Assembly (NCBI GenBank): GCA_030141605.1
Contig: JAQGDQ010000449.1
Span: 62,001-126,000 of the forward strand
DNA from: Tubiluchus corallicola
Lineage: Eukaryota > Priapulida > Priapulimorpha > Priapulimorphida > Tubiluchidae
DNA length: 64,000 nucleotides
Direction: 5' to 3'
Below, piece after piece: positions 22,101 through 33,675 of the stretch. Numbering within the stretch: the stretch's first letter is position 1; every line of letters starts with the position of its first letter. The notes under the pieces were generated by a model. The model saw nothing but the letters and a program-made list of their open reading frames with translations. It made no database searches and had not been told where the DNA came from. The position numbers and the translations under genes are program-made.

Positions 22101-22770
22101 CTCTTCACCCATGCTGACATCAGGTAGCATGTGACGCTCTCTGTCAAGTTATTCTGTCGACTCTGTCTGATGTGTCACTCATTTCAAAATAGCTACAAAA
22201 TATCAGTCAAATAACGATAAAAGACTAGTTAATGTTGTAGTCTGGTCATATGGAGTTTGTGGTTGTTGTTGTTTGTTGTTGTTATTATTGCTGCTGCTGA
22301 CATCACTGTGGCCAATGCCATTTCCACCTCTAGTATATTATCTCAGCCGCTGCCGCTAATATTTCGGTATCTTGAATATAATTCGTTAGGCGTATCTGTG
22401 AACTCGCCTTACCGGAGATATTCTAGATACAAGGATGTAGTTCTTTGAGTCTTGCTACTCAATTTTAGCGTAACTTCAAGATACACAACAGGCTAGCTAT
22501 TTAATTTTACAACTTAAACAGATGCTTTGAACAAAACTGATCGGTGCTCGAGTCAAAATTGTACAAAAGTTCATTTGGTGATCAATTTTAACAGCCAACC
22601 TGCAATGCAGCAATTTGGCTACAAGAAGGTTCTGGCGGTTCATAACTATTATCAAGAAAGTTTTTTAACTAATTAATAAATGACAAACCAATCAGCCAAC
22701 CAGCCAACAATTAACTGGCCTACCGGCCAGCCAAATATGCCTGCAGCATATGTATACTTATAATAACATA
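19126..22770. other. Intergenic DNA, nothing recognised
   Basis: No supported gene. Two overlapping minus-strand ORFs at 21586-21789 and 21744-21947 in different frames have a somewhat protein-like reading around KYQRLAAIAKFTYSNPDN, perhaps a decayed coding relic, but I cannot assign a family. Confidence 0.4.
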
Positions 22771-22773
22771 GAA

Positions 22774-22787
22774 TTATATATATATAT

Positions 22788-22820
<33 letters not shown>
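22774..22820. repeat. (TA)n microsatellite
   Basis: An AT dinucleotide run broken once by GGC, 47 bases. Confidence 0.95.
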
Positions 22821-22823
<3 letters not shown>

Positions 22824-24872
22824 AAGTTTAATTAACGAATTAACTTAAATTCATTCACATTTATATTTACCTAAATAAGAGACAAACGAAAGAACAAACA
22901 AACAGTAATTAAAAGGCCAACAAACAGATATATAGCAGACAACCCCTGCAAAGAAGTTAAGGACGTATCTGAGAGTATTCGATTGTTAAATGGCACACTT
23001 TCTCCAGTTGCATGCAAAACTTGCTAAAGATGCTTTCCTGCACTCATACCACGATCTCATTCAACTCAATGTTTAATTAATGGTGAAATATTGCGCTGAC
23101 AGTGCTGTTGAAACCACGCTTAGTGTATTTTCACAGCATTTATCCATCAATCTTATGTGTCGCATCTGGGTAATCTATCCAGCTTGTGCCAACGTGCTAT
23201 TCATAAAACGCTAAGCTCTACATTCCAGGTTGCATTTTTGTCCTTTCTCATATAAAACTTGGTCTGTCAATCAAAGCGGCGTAAACCATATTATAAAGAA
23301 TGCCAGGATAAATTAAAACAGCCGATATGTTAATTCCTTCGTTACAGAAAGCAAATGTGAAATGGTACTAAAAAAATTTCAGAACTTAAAGACATAGGCT
23401 AAATCACGTAAAGTAAGAAAATGGCGTAGCAATGGACTGACTTGATTAACTTATCTGCCTGGTCGAGGTAAAGGGATTAAGTTTTATAAACTTTATAGAA
23501 GATGTGCAAGATCAACGTTCGCTGAAACATAGCAAAGCAACGTAACAATGTCTTGAAAGGTTTCAAACTGTCATGTACTCTTGTACGTATACTGCAATGC
23601 AATTTTACTTGTATAATGCAATTTTTATTTCCCAAAGACGATGGCTTTCACATTAGTACAAAAATATACTATGACACATTCTGTCAAGTGATAAGTTAAC
23701 ACTAATAAAATAAATGTGCTCCCTTTCGTCCAATGTGAAACACTAATATCATTGAAAGACATGTAATATAAAAACTGAAAATACAGAGCTCATTAATTGT
23801 AAAAGATACCAAATAAATGTTTCGCCCATAGTGGTAAACGGGATTAAATGTATTTGGCTAAACTTTCAGTTGAGACACCATAATCAGGACTGTCACAAAA
23901 AGAAAAATCTTGAAATATGGAATACTTGTAGTATAGTTCAACAGCATTCTGAGGAAACATGGACCCTTGTTCAGATTCTGAATAGTTGTGTGTCCAGTTA
24001 GACGCACTAAAACGTTATACAAACGAGACACTTCATGCAATACTGTCGTTTCGGGCTCCAAAATCAACAGAATGATATGCAGTCTGGGTGGCTCTTTCAC
24101 CAAAAAATATCCTATACACTCTCCGATTTACTATGCACCAGCAGAACGTAATTAGGATACAAATAATTGGACTCATGTTTTTCGCAGTAATCTTTTACAA
24201 CGGCTCCGTTTCCCCTTCTAATTTTAGTTTTCAGACGAAGGATTAGTTTTTCTTTGTTCTAAATATTCAAGATAAATTAATCATTTTTTATTTAAGGCTT
24301 GCTTGGGTTTTTTCCCTGAAATCTTTCATTATACGTTTAACAAAGCAAATCTATTCCTAGCGAAGAGCGAACATAATAACGTCATCCCAGACTGAATATA
24401 TCTACGTAACATCCTTTTTAGCCACATGAATTTAAATATACAAGTATTGTGGACAAGCCAAGTTGGTTTAACGTGTAAACCAAACAGCAAGTGTAAAGTC
24501 CCAGTAATCTAGCTTTTAAAGCCGCTGCAGCAATTTGACAGCTGCTGTTACTTGTCGAAAGCTGATAAGAGAATATTCGAAGCTGTAAAAAGTGAGTAAA
24601 GTTAAGTGAAATACTCAAGAAATCTGTCTTTCCTCACTTACATCTGCAATAATCGTTACAGGCAGAAATAACTCTCTACCAAAAATTCATCGTAACTAGT
24701 CGTACATGGGTGCATGTTTTCCGCTTTTTAACATTTGTCGTATTTAATTAGCACAATCGGATTTCTCTAAACCTAGATCATATTTCTTAAAATAAACAAT
24801 CTTTCATTTTTTTAACCATGCATTCTTGTCTGCTTATCAGTGACAACCTGCATTTGTGTAAACAGAAATACA
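22821..24872. other. Intergenic DNA, nothing recognised
   Basis: AT-rich, only short ORFs without family features. Confidence 0.5.
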
Positions 24873-24882
24873 TATCTATCTA

Positions 24883-24938
<56 letters not shown>
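24873..24938. repeat. (ATCT)n(AT)n compound microsatellite
   Basis: Three to four ATCT units pass directly into more than 45 bases of AT. It creates the poly-Tyr-Ile tail of a spurious minus-strand ORF. Confidence 0.95.
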
Positions 24939-24939
<1 letters not shown>

Positions 24940-26960
24940 TCCACATGTCCACTGTTGACCAACCGATATTGTACTCGTAATTTAGAGGTACTTGATCAGC
25001 TAGTACTTGCATGTAAAACATGCCAATGGCTTCTGGGAATCTTACAGTGTAATATGTTACAGATGTGCAGAACACGAACTAGAGAAGGCTAACTAAAATT
25101 CTTTGCCCAATAACAAACAAGAAAATCAAGTTAATAGTGGTGCGAGGTTTTGAAAAATTGCAGCATGCAGTCTCAAAAATAATCACGAATTGCTCTTCGA
25201 AAGGACACGCGCAAGGTGCTGTTCAACGTCGGCATTTGTAATCGCATAATGTTTACGTCGGTGGGCGCCAATTTTTTTTATTTTTTTAAGCTATGATTAT
25301 ATAGCAAACTAAGTAATTTGGATTTACTTACTTTTCAAATCTCCCGTTAAATTATTAAAACAAAATTTGACATCAGCTACACAAGTTACAAGTAGCGTAT
25401 GTGTGACCCAAAAATCAAGCAAAAAAAATAAAAATCGTTATTCGAATTCAGAAGAGTCATTGTTTTAAGATATCGATACCTATTTTGAAAATAGCAGATT
25501 CGTTATCTTTTTCTGCCATCTGGAGCCGTTTATGTAATGTAGCATAAAAATAGAAAAAGCAATAAAAGCAAATTATTGTGGGCTTGAATTAACGTGAATT
25601 CCTGTATAACACTGAAATATTTAAAACAGTAATTTATCATAGTATTTTACTGAAACATTAACAGGAAAACAGTGACATTTTCTTCTATGTCTTTTTAAAA
25701 CAAAAATGATTTTGTAATGTGGTAACATGACAACGGCAACAAAATCCAGATTATTAATCATGTTGTGCAGCTGTGGCCTATCAATAGCTACTGTGATGTT
25801 ACGCATTTTTTGTGTATTAACAGGTCATGCCGCCACCGTCGTCAAAACATGATGGACCTTTAAATGTGCCAGTCAGCTGATGCGGCCAACTGATACCCTG
25901 CTTTATGTCGACATTAGGCTATATCGTGCATGCACTGGCTACGTAAATATAAATTTCCTGCCTTTTACGTAGACGAGCGCAGCTACGGTAGACAGGGTAA
26001 TGGGTGTCTGTTGGACAGTTTATTTACCCGACATGCTAGTGAGTAAGCATTTTGATGCTGCTGGCTTCACCAAATTTGGCGCTACAGCATTCAGCTGGTC
26101 GAAGTGTTTCGTGTTGCGGTGCACTTTTCCTACGAGCCCGTCAAACACACCCAGCTCACATTCCACTTTAGATATTCACTAATTGTGTGTAGCGTCAAGC
26201 CGTCGGCAAGTGTATTTAATTCAATGTACTTAAATGAATGTTTTAAAAAAATGGCTAGTTTTTTGCACACAGGTAGTGATAGTATGAAATACAGCCCTGG
26301 GAATGGTCTTTGTATTACTGTTATTTATACACATTGCAAACACGGTGTGTAGATTATTGTTTTTGCAGAGCCCACAGCGGGGAAAGCTATCATACTTATA
26401 ACGCACAGCACATAGCAAGCACGGTGTGCGTGAAACTGTTTTGGCCATGAAATAATCTGACATGTTTATCCATCAATATAAATTTTATTTCTACCAAATA
26501 CTGAATTCACATCTCTTCTAATTTTGCAAATAAAACTAATGAAATTTAGTGCAATGTCAAATAGTTCTATGGGTTTGCTAAAATTTACGAAAATTGGGTC
26601 GGTTGGCCCCGTTGCGGAAATGGAAAGTCGCGAAGCGTTGTTGTGGCTTAAAAAAGGATTATTCCTTAATTAAACTCTAGGTTTTGCAGCAAACGTAACA
26701 ACATAAAAATATGTGCCGTTATCATTATCATTGTCACTATAATATTGTTACTAACCTCTTCAGTTATTATCTAAACTAACCTGTGCTCCTCCTTTGTATG
26801 TGTATAGTTTTATAATCTACATTACTTACTTGTTTTATATAGTACTTTATGTACCGATTTAAGTCTAAAACAGATCTCAAGTGATTTTATCTGCCATACT
26901 GCCAGCCCATGATCTCTTTATGAAAGGATGTAGACTCATCGAAACTAACTAATATATCAT
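24939..26960. other. Intergenic DNA, nothing recognised
   Basis: Several short ORFs around 26.0-26.4 kb lack splice-site support and recognisable domains. Confidence 0.45.
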
Positions 26961-27130
26961 TGCCGGATTTATACCTCATCTTAGAGGACTGAATTTGATT
27001 ATAAGCGGAGGTTCGGGTCTCGCTACAATCAATAGCATTCCTATGCTTCACGTTAAATGCTGAGTCCTGACTTGCAGTTGGCCAAACTGGGTGTACAATA
27101 AACTGGGATAAAAGTCGCTACCACATAGAT
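26960..27130 (+). repeat. Possible tRNA-derived SINE
   Basis: GGTTCGGGTCTCG (27010-27022) resembles a tRNA box B/T-loop, and about 35 bases upstream TACCTCATCTTAGAGG (26971-26986) resembles a D-arm/box A (TAGCTCAGTGGTAGAGC). A body of about 110 bases follows. Boundaries are approximate and no second copy is in the window. Confidence 0.4.
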
Positions 27131-27139
27131 CTAAACATT

Positions 27140-28280
27140 GCCATCGTAGTTATTATTGTCACGAAGATCTATTCAGCAACAACACTTGGCACAAACAAAA
27201 TTTGTATAAAAATAGTTGCGTGTAAACGACCAATACACTTATGATCACTGACTGTAAAGAATAACTGAATTTAAATAAGATAAGAAAGATGGACCATATA
27301 CGACACTAGGTTTTTCTAACTTAAACGGTTTTTACTCAAAAAAGACGCATTTCGTAAAGTTTTACTATGCAGATTTCATGGGTGAGAATGTTGATTATTG
27401 GTTGCATGGTCTCTTTTCAAGATCGTCAGACAAATTTAGTCATTCAATTGCTATTAATGCACAGCATGTTCTTTATTCTCGGCAGTTTTACTCTAAAATA
27501 ATAAATGAGTTGTAAAGTCATAAACTGTGATAGCATATCGCCATCTAGTGCTCAGCGGTGGTATATAGTCACTTTTTTACTGTAAAAGTGACATGAAAGC
27601 CAACAACTCCCTAAATTAACAGCGTCTTTTTATATTTTGTGGTGCGCAATTTTCAGTTAAAAATCATTACTAACACGTTTTCAGTAGAGTCCATTATAGC
27701 AAGAGTAGTCCAGTACTCCGTGTACAGAGACAGCGGCGTTTTCATTACTGTCTTGTTTCCTTTAGTTTCTCCCACTTTTCTTCCTGAATTCTTTTTCTAT
27801 TTCGTTCCTTAACGATATCCTTACTAATACAACGTCTATCAACCTATTGGTTGTCTATTCAAGCTTACAGTTCGCAGGTATTTTCATGGTGGCATTGAAA
27901 TTAACTGATACAGATCCTGTACATGTCAAACTCAGGGGAGATCTCGCAGATCAATATAAAGATGTGCGTCATGTATATATCTATTTCATCAAAAAATCAG
28001 AAATATCAAATCAAAAATTACTAAGAAGAAAATAAGAAAAGCTCTAATCAAATATTACTCAGAAATTCAATAAGGAAAGTCCTGCAATAAATAACAGCAA
28101 ACAAGAAAGTATATTATAGTGCGCGTTTCGGAAGATATGTAAATAAGTATATTGTTATAATTACATTAATATATAGAATCGTAAATACGCACTAATTATT
28201 GTGTCAAACGAACTTTCTATATTAATCATATCATCACCATCTTAGGTACTTCCGTTATGCAACTTAGCACAACTCATAAT
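27140..28280. other. Intergenic DNA, nothing recognised
   Basis: AT-rich with short ORFs only. Confidence 0.5.
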
Positions 28281-28282
28281 TT

Positions 28283-29000
28283 GATGTCATGTTCCCCGAT
28301 CTGCTGCCACATGCCAAGTATTCACATCAGTTAAGTGAAGTGGAGTAGTTAACAAATCTTTCTTCAGAACATCTAAATATGTGATCAGCTGTCCTCCTCT
28401 TGGTTTCTTCTCAGATATTAGTGCTTGATATAATGCTGTAGTAAATGGAGAATCCTGTAGTAATCTGACAACATGTCCAATCCATCTAAGCCAATGCTTT
28501 TGTATGACCTCACTCAATTCCTACTTCTTTTTTAAATCACATAGACTCTGATTTAAAATTTCCTTTTCAACATTTTATACTCAACCTCTGACCGTATAGA
28601 CGTCTTTGAAAAGCATTACTTTCTTCTGAGTAACTTTAACTGTTCACAATTCAAAATTATACAAGAATTGAGGTTCTACAAGTAATGACAGAATATGTAG
28701 TTTAGTTTCTGCGGTAAGATTCGGATTTTTAAAGATGTTTGTGAGCTTAGAATATGGAGCCAAAGCTAACATTTTTCTGTGTGGCACATGTCCGTTTTAG
28801 TGCCTAATAAACTGCCAAGGCATTTGCAATTCTTCCAAGACGTATCCCCACCATTGTATGATTGTGCATTGTTCCGTTTTGGCATCAATTATCTTTAGAT
28901 TGAAGTTTCTCAGAAGGTTGGTTGCATCTTGTTTCGCAGTTTCAGTTTCACCAATGCTAGTTGATACCAATGCAATATCGTTATACTGCACTACATGGGT
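28283..29000 (-). mobile_element. Decayed non-LTR retrotransposon (reverse transcriptase fragment)
   Basis: On the minus strand, 28991-28797 reads QYNDIALVSTSIGETETA, a decayed form of the polymerase YADD box region, followed by LRNFNLKI.DAKTEQ. Further downstream 28517-28287 reads HWLRWIGHVVRLLQDSP and then W.VAADRG, the typical post-RT region of many LINEs (RWxGHVxR ... DL ... W...A.DR). Several stops separate the two parts, so it is a dead copy. The clade is not determined. Confidence 0.6.
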
Positions 29001-29700
29001 GAGAGACTAGAAGGTGGTCTGCATTAACTGTCACAACTTGTTGCCACATTTTGGCGCCATCTACAGCTACGTAGCTCTAGTAGCGTGACGAGTTATGTAC
29101 GCAGTCTGCAATTACGCATGCAATTTTGTGATCTTGGCTGCAATTACAATTGACACGTTTAATACAACGTTCTAGCAAGTTATAGTTAATTCTGCTGTTA
29201 AGAACAGTCTTTATGAATTTTAAGGGAGGCATTTTTTTAAATAATTACATGTCATCTTTTTCCGACTATAGATATTCGTTTACTTGAATAATAGAATGCA
29301 GAATCAGCGACCCACAGATAAAGGAATCTATTTCCTACTAAGACTACTAAATTAGTTTATATAATTATATAACAAAGATAATTAACATAGACAACTTACT
29401 GTTTCTTCGGTTTTTTTACTTCCCATTTTTGTAACAACTGATGTATAACACATGCTAGCTCCATCTAGCGAATACCAGCAATACTTCGCAACAGTATGTT
29501 AGCTCAATTTGCGTCAGCTAGTCACGGCAAAGATATGTCAAACTTCATTGATGAATATCGAAGTGCAATCACACAACTAAAGCTAAATTCCATTTTTGCA
29601 TGTCAAATGTCCCAATGCAGTTCTGCATGTTCAATTGATTACGTAATGATGGAAGGGGATCAGTCAGTTGGTTTCTCGATTTGTTTTAGTATAGTGCAAA
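29001..29700. other. Intergenic DNA, nothing recognised
   Basis: No feature seen apart from short ORFs. Confidence 0.5.
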
Positions 29701-29702
29701 TA

Positions 29703-30340
29703 TACCGTAAAACGGGGTGAGTTCGCCACCCGAGGGTGAGTTCGCCACCCCCTACGTAATGGCCATTGTAGGTTTGCTGTAACTATTGTTCAGTGTTTAA
29801 TGAAAAGATATCATGATCACAGTCATTGTAAACAGTTTGCGACAGTTATATTCTTTCAATTCGCACTAGAAGTATTCCATTCTGCGCTACATATTATTTG
29901 TCTACTATTTCTTGCTACTTAACATGCCACGCACCTGCACCCCTGTACCGGGTCATAGATACCAAAATTATACCCCAGAAGCTCTGGAAGCTACCCTACA
30001 TGCCGTCAAGAATACCAACAGGACAATCAGCGCAGCGGCGAGGCAATTCGGATTTCCAAGAAAGACCCTTTCTGACAAACTCTCAGGAAGTCATCCGCGG
30101 AAGCCCGGAGGTCAGCCAGTGTTCTCCGCCGCCGAGGAGCACGAAATCGCCAACACTCCAAGTGGCCGCTGAGTGGGGGTTCCCAATGACTGCCACCGAT
30201 CTCCGACTACTGATTGAGAGTGTTCTCGACGTGAAGGGAATCCAGGAACGACGATTCAAGGCAAACACGCCTTGAATGGACTTTGTCAAATCATTCGCCT
30301 GAAGGAACAATCTGGTTTTCAGAGTGACTGGCAACATCAG
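29703..30340 (+). mobile_element. 5' part of a pogo/Tigger-type DNA transposon
   Basis: A TA dinucleotide precedes CCGTAAAACGGGGTGAGTT, a terminal-repeat-like sequence. It contains a duplicated 16-mer GGTGAGTTCGCCACCC at 29716-29731 and 29735-29750. The transposase relic starts at 29924. No matching 3' terminal repeat was found, so the element appears truncated. Confidence 0.5.
29924..30335 (+). pseudogene. Pogo/Tigger-type transposase N-terminus, broken
   Basis: ATG at 29924 begins MPRT and continues through YTPEALEATLHAVKN, AARQFGFPRKTLSDKLSG and HPRKPGG: the pipsqueak-type helix-turn-helix DNA-binding domain typical of pogo/Tigger transposases. A frameshift near 30150 moves the reading to the frame containing ATDLRLLIESVLDVKG, and TGA stops at about 30274 and 30298 interrupt the following MDFVKSFA..NNLVFRVTG region. 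The catalytic DDE domain is absent. It is a dead fragment, not a host gene. Confidence 0.65.
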
Positions 30341-30604
30341 TAGTGCATCACATCACGCTGCATTATCTCTGCCCACCCTGCATTTTTTGTGAATTTTGCA
30401 AGAAGCTCCAGGCTTACCTGTGTTGTAGCAGTCTTTGTAAAGAGTTTTATGAACAACAACAACAATTAATTTATGATTCTAATTTTCAGAACAGTACCGG
30501 ACATAAAATCTTGCCAACTTGCCGCCAGTAATTTCTCGTTAGTCTGCACGGTGTTGCAAAATCTGTCGTGAGATTTGCTGATAGTCAGCTTGCGCTTACA
30601 ACTT

Positions 30605-30700
30605 GATTAGTTGGTTGATTGGTCGGTCGGTCGGTTGGTTGGTTCGTCCGTTACTGGCTGAGATTTGTTGGCTGGCTGGCTGGCTGGCTGCTTATTGTTC
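30605..30700. repeat. Tetranucleotide GGTT/GGCT simple repeat
   Basis: Runs of TTGG, GGTC and GGCT quadruplets (for example four GGCT in a row) accounting for the PTNRPTDQ-like ORF on the other strand. Similar cryptic four-base tracts occur at 31540-31640. Confidence 0.8.
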
Positions 30701-30803
30701 AGTTGGTTGATTGGTTGTTTGATGAAATGAACTTTAAGGATAGTACTGATAATGTAACTTCGTATATATGCATAGATATTGCATTTTGTTATAAACTCTC
30801 TTT

Positions 30804-30823
30804 GATATATATATATATATATT
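30804..30823. repeat. (AT)n microsatellite
   Basis: About nine AT units. Confidence 0.9.
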
Positions 30824-31861
30824 AAAATAAATAATAAAAGCAATTTGCATTGAATCTGTGTTATTCACATAGATTTAAATGCGCGGTGGTGCAGAGATCT
30901 TTCCTCACGTGCGGTATCTATGTCTATGGTTATTCAAATGCGCTGTGAAACATTGGGAAGCTAATTTGTTGACCGGAAGAAAATCTTAAATCTGTAATTA
31001 CTGTCGATTCTATGATGTATAATACGCTTGTGTCACTTTTTCTCAAAAGATGCATGGCACACAATGCGATGCAGTGCATTGATTTATTGCAGTGCCTATT
31101 GCAAATATTTTGTATGCGCCACATTACTTTGCAATATTTCTGCCTAAACTGTGTTAAAATACCTGTCATTAGACAAAAATCCTGACGTTGTTGCATTTCG
31201 CAGTCTGTTAAAGTTTCTCATTCATTGATGTGACATTCTATTTTTCAAATTATTAAGATACTGAGCAACAAGGGAATCATAATCACAATTGTCTCTCTTA
31301 GGGAACATACACAGGACATAATAATGTAATGGGATACGTGCCGATAACTCCGGGGGTACTTAAAGAAAAAGGGCTAAGAACCCCTACCCTAAAGCGGAAA
31401 GGTGGAGGGCTAAGGCAATATTAATGGTTATCTCACCTTTAATATTGCTGGTGTTGACAACTTCAGTTATTCTTGCAAATTTAACAGTTTGCTCTCTTGA
31501 TTGCTAACCGACCTGCTAACTAGCTTGTCACTCAGTCAGACAGGCGGCGGGTCAGTTGGTCGGTCGCCCGTAGGGTCATTAAATCAGTCAGTCAGACATT
31601 CAGTCTGATGGTTGGTTATTTGGCGTGTTGGTTGTTTGGTTCATTAGACAAATGGTAAATATTTGTGGTTGATAGGCTTTGGATGGCTAGCTGTTTTCTT
31701 GGTTGTATAGCTAGTTTGCTGTTCGATCGACTTTCACAAATATCCACCGGAAGTGAACACTGTTTGAAAAACTCCGATGATTCTGCGAAATACATTTTAC
31801 TGTCCGTGATTCTTTCATACCAATAAACAATGGAAAATATGGAAGAAATGACATTGTCCAA

Positions 31862-33675
31862 AAAATGTAAAGTACACTAATAAGCTTAATGATGCTGTTG
31901 GATTAAAACCTCTATTAAATGAGTTTAAGCTTGGGTTTGAAAAAGTATTTCAATCAGATGATATTGTCAAGGATGAATCTTTGAAGACAGATGTACTTAT
32001 TAAACTAACTAATTATTCCGAGGGCTCGTTATATGACTGTACTGTTAGTGTAGATGAAATATATGCCATGATGCAAACCATGAGCAAAGGTAAATCAGCA
32101 GGCTATGATCAAATATATGCTGAACATTTGTTATACGCTCCTAGAGTATTATTACTGTATATAGCAATGCTGTTTAATCTTATATACATACACTGTTATG
32201 TGCCAAATGATTTTGGGAAAGGAATAATTATACCTGTAGTTAAAGATAACAATGGCGACCTAACAGATTTCAAAAATTATCGTGCAGTTACTCTATCTCC
32301 CACTATCTCAAAATTATTTGAATCTGTTTTACTGGCAAAATTCGGTGATTGCTTAGAAAGTTACGAATTACAATTCGGTTTTAAAGTTGAATCAAGTTGC
32401 AGTCATGCCATATATACTATAAAAGAAACTGTAAATTTTTTCACCGCAAGAAACAATCCTGTTTATGTCGCATTTCTAGATGCCTCCAAAGCTTTTGATA
32501 GAGTACTGCACGGAGGGTTGTTTATAAAACTGCTAGATAAACGAGTTCCCAAGATATTTGTTAACGTATTAATGAATTGGTATAGTAAACTTACGGGCTG
32601 TGTCAAGTGGCAAGATCAGTATAGTACCCAATTTTGTATAAAAACAGGTGTCAGACAAGGAGGTGTATCATCACCGATTATATACGCTGTGTATACAGAC
32701 AACCTTATACGTCAATTGCGTTCAGCTGGTTACGGTTGTTATGTGGCAGATAATTTTGTAGGCACTGTCATGTATGCTGATGACATTGTCTTGTTGTCAG
32801 GGTCATGAAGACACTTACGTGAAATGCTTAAAATTTGTGAAAAATATGGTATAGAATGGAGTATCTCATTTAATCCTAACAAAACATGGCTTCTTTATTT
32901 TGGCAAAAGCTTTACTGGAGAGGGTGTAATCTGTTTTTGGGGCGATAAACAGCTGATCTGGAAACAGATAGTAAAGTATTTGGGTTGCGATATTTTGACA
33001 AGTGATCGTTTTTCTATTGATGTTTCAAGGTTAAAAAGGAAATTTATTGGTTCCGCGACTAATATTCTCTCAAGTATGGGCCATAATCGTAATGACATAG
33101 TAGCTAAAACTCTGATCAATACATATTGTCTACCCATTTTATTATACGGATGCGAAATTAGGGGTATATCAAACAATGAAGTTAATGCCGTTAGGGTAAA
33201 ATGGAACACTGCTTATAGAAAAATATTCGGTTTTAGACAAAATGAAAGTGTCAACTTGTTAATGTATTTTTGTGGCACAATGCCTGCGAATTATTTAATT
33301 GGTAGTCGAAAATTAAACTTTGTGGGAAAAATTGCAAAGTCTTGCAAATCGAGAATTCCAAAGCTATGCTATTATGTAAATGACAGTAATGTAAATTTAA
33401 GATTTAAATATGGCTGTACTGTAGATCTAAACGAAAATGTAAAATTAAAGGTTAAGAACTCATTTAAAGATTATGTTTTAGGATATCTGTTATAGCTCCT
33501 TACAACACTGTATACTGTAATATAATTACAAGGGAACTACAATCTGTGGTTATTATAAAGTTGAATATCTGTAGATATGTTACTTTACTACCATCGTATT
33601 ACCTGTTTTACTAACATCTTTATCTTTGTAAACTGTATATTTTTAAACGAAATAAACTCATAATAATAATAATAG
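31862..33675 (+). mobile_element. 5'-truncated non-LTR retrotransposon (CR1/L2-like LINE)
   Basis: A nearly intact reverse transcriptase reading frame is followed by about 165 bases of 3' UTR, an AATAAA (33651-33656) and a (TAA)n tail, as in CR1/L2-group LINEs. Coding-like sequence (YTNKLNDAVGLKPLLNEF) begins at about 31865, perhaps with a frame slip near 31920. The endonuclease ORF and 5' end are missing. Confidence 0.8.
31981..33495 (+). pseudogene. LINE reverse transcriptase with a single in-frame TGA
   Basis: RT motifs in order: GKSAGYDQI (fingers), FKNYRAVTLSPTISKLFE, FLDASKAFDRVLH (32.48 kb, motif A), TGVRQGGVSSPI (32.65 kb, motif B), YADDIVLL (32773-32796, catalytic motif C). The frame meets TGA at 32806-32808 directly after motif C, then continues in the same frame from RHLREMLKICEKYGI for about 225 more codons (thumb and connection, LPILLYGCE) to a stop at 33493. 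Only this stop breaks it, so the copy is young or the stop recent. It encodes the enzyme that copies LINE RNA into DNA; clade by resemblance only. Confidence 0.85.

Noticed and set aside
24884-25075. Minus-strand ORF ending in a Tyr-Ile repeat
   Set aside because: Generated by the (AT)n microsatellite.
30607-30843. Minus-strand ORF rich in Pro/Thr/Asn/Gln
   Set aside because: Product of four-base simple repeats.
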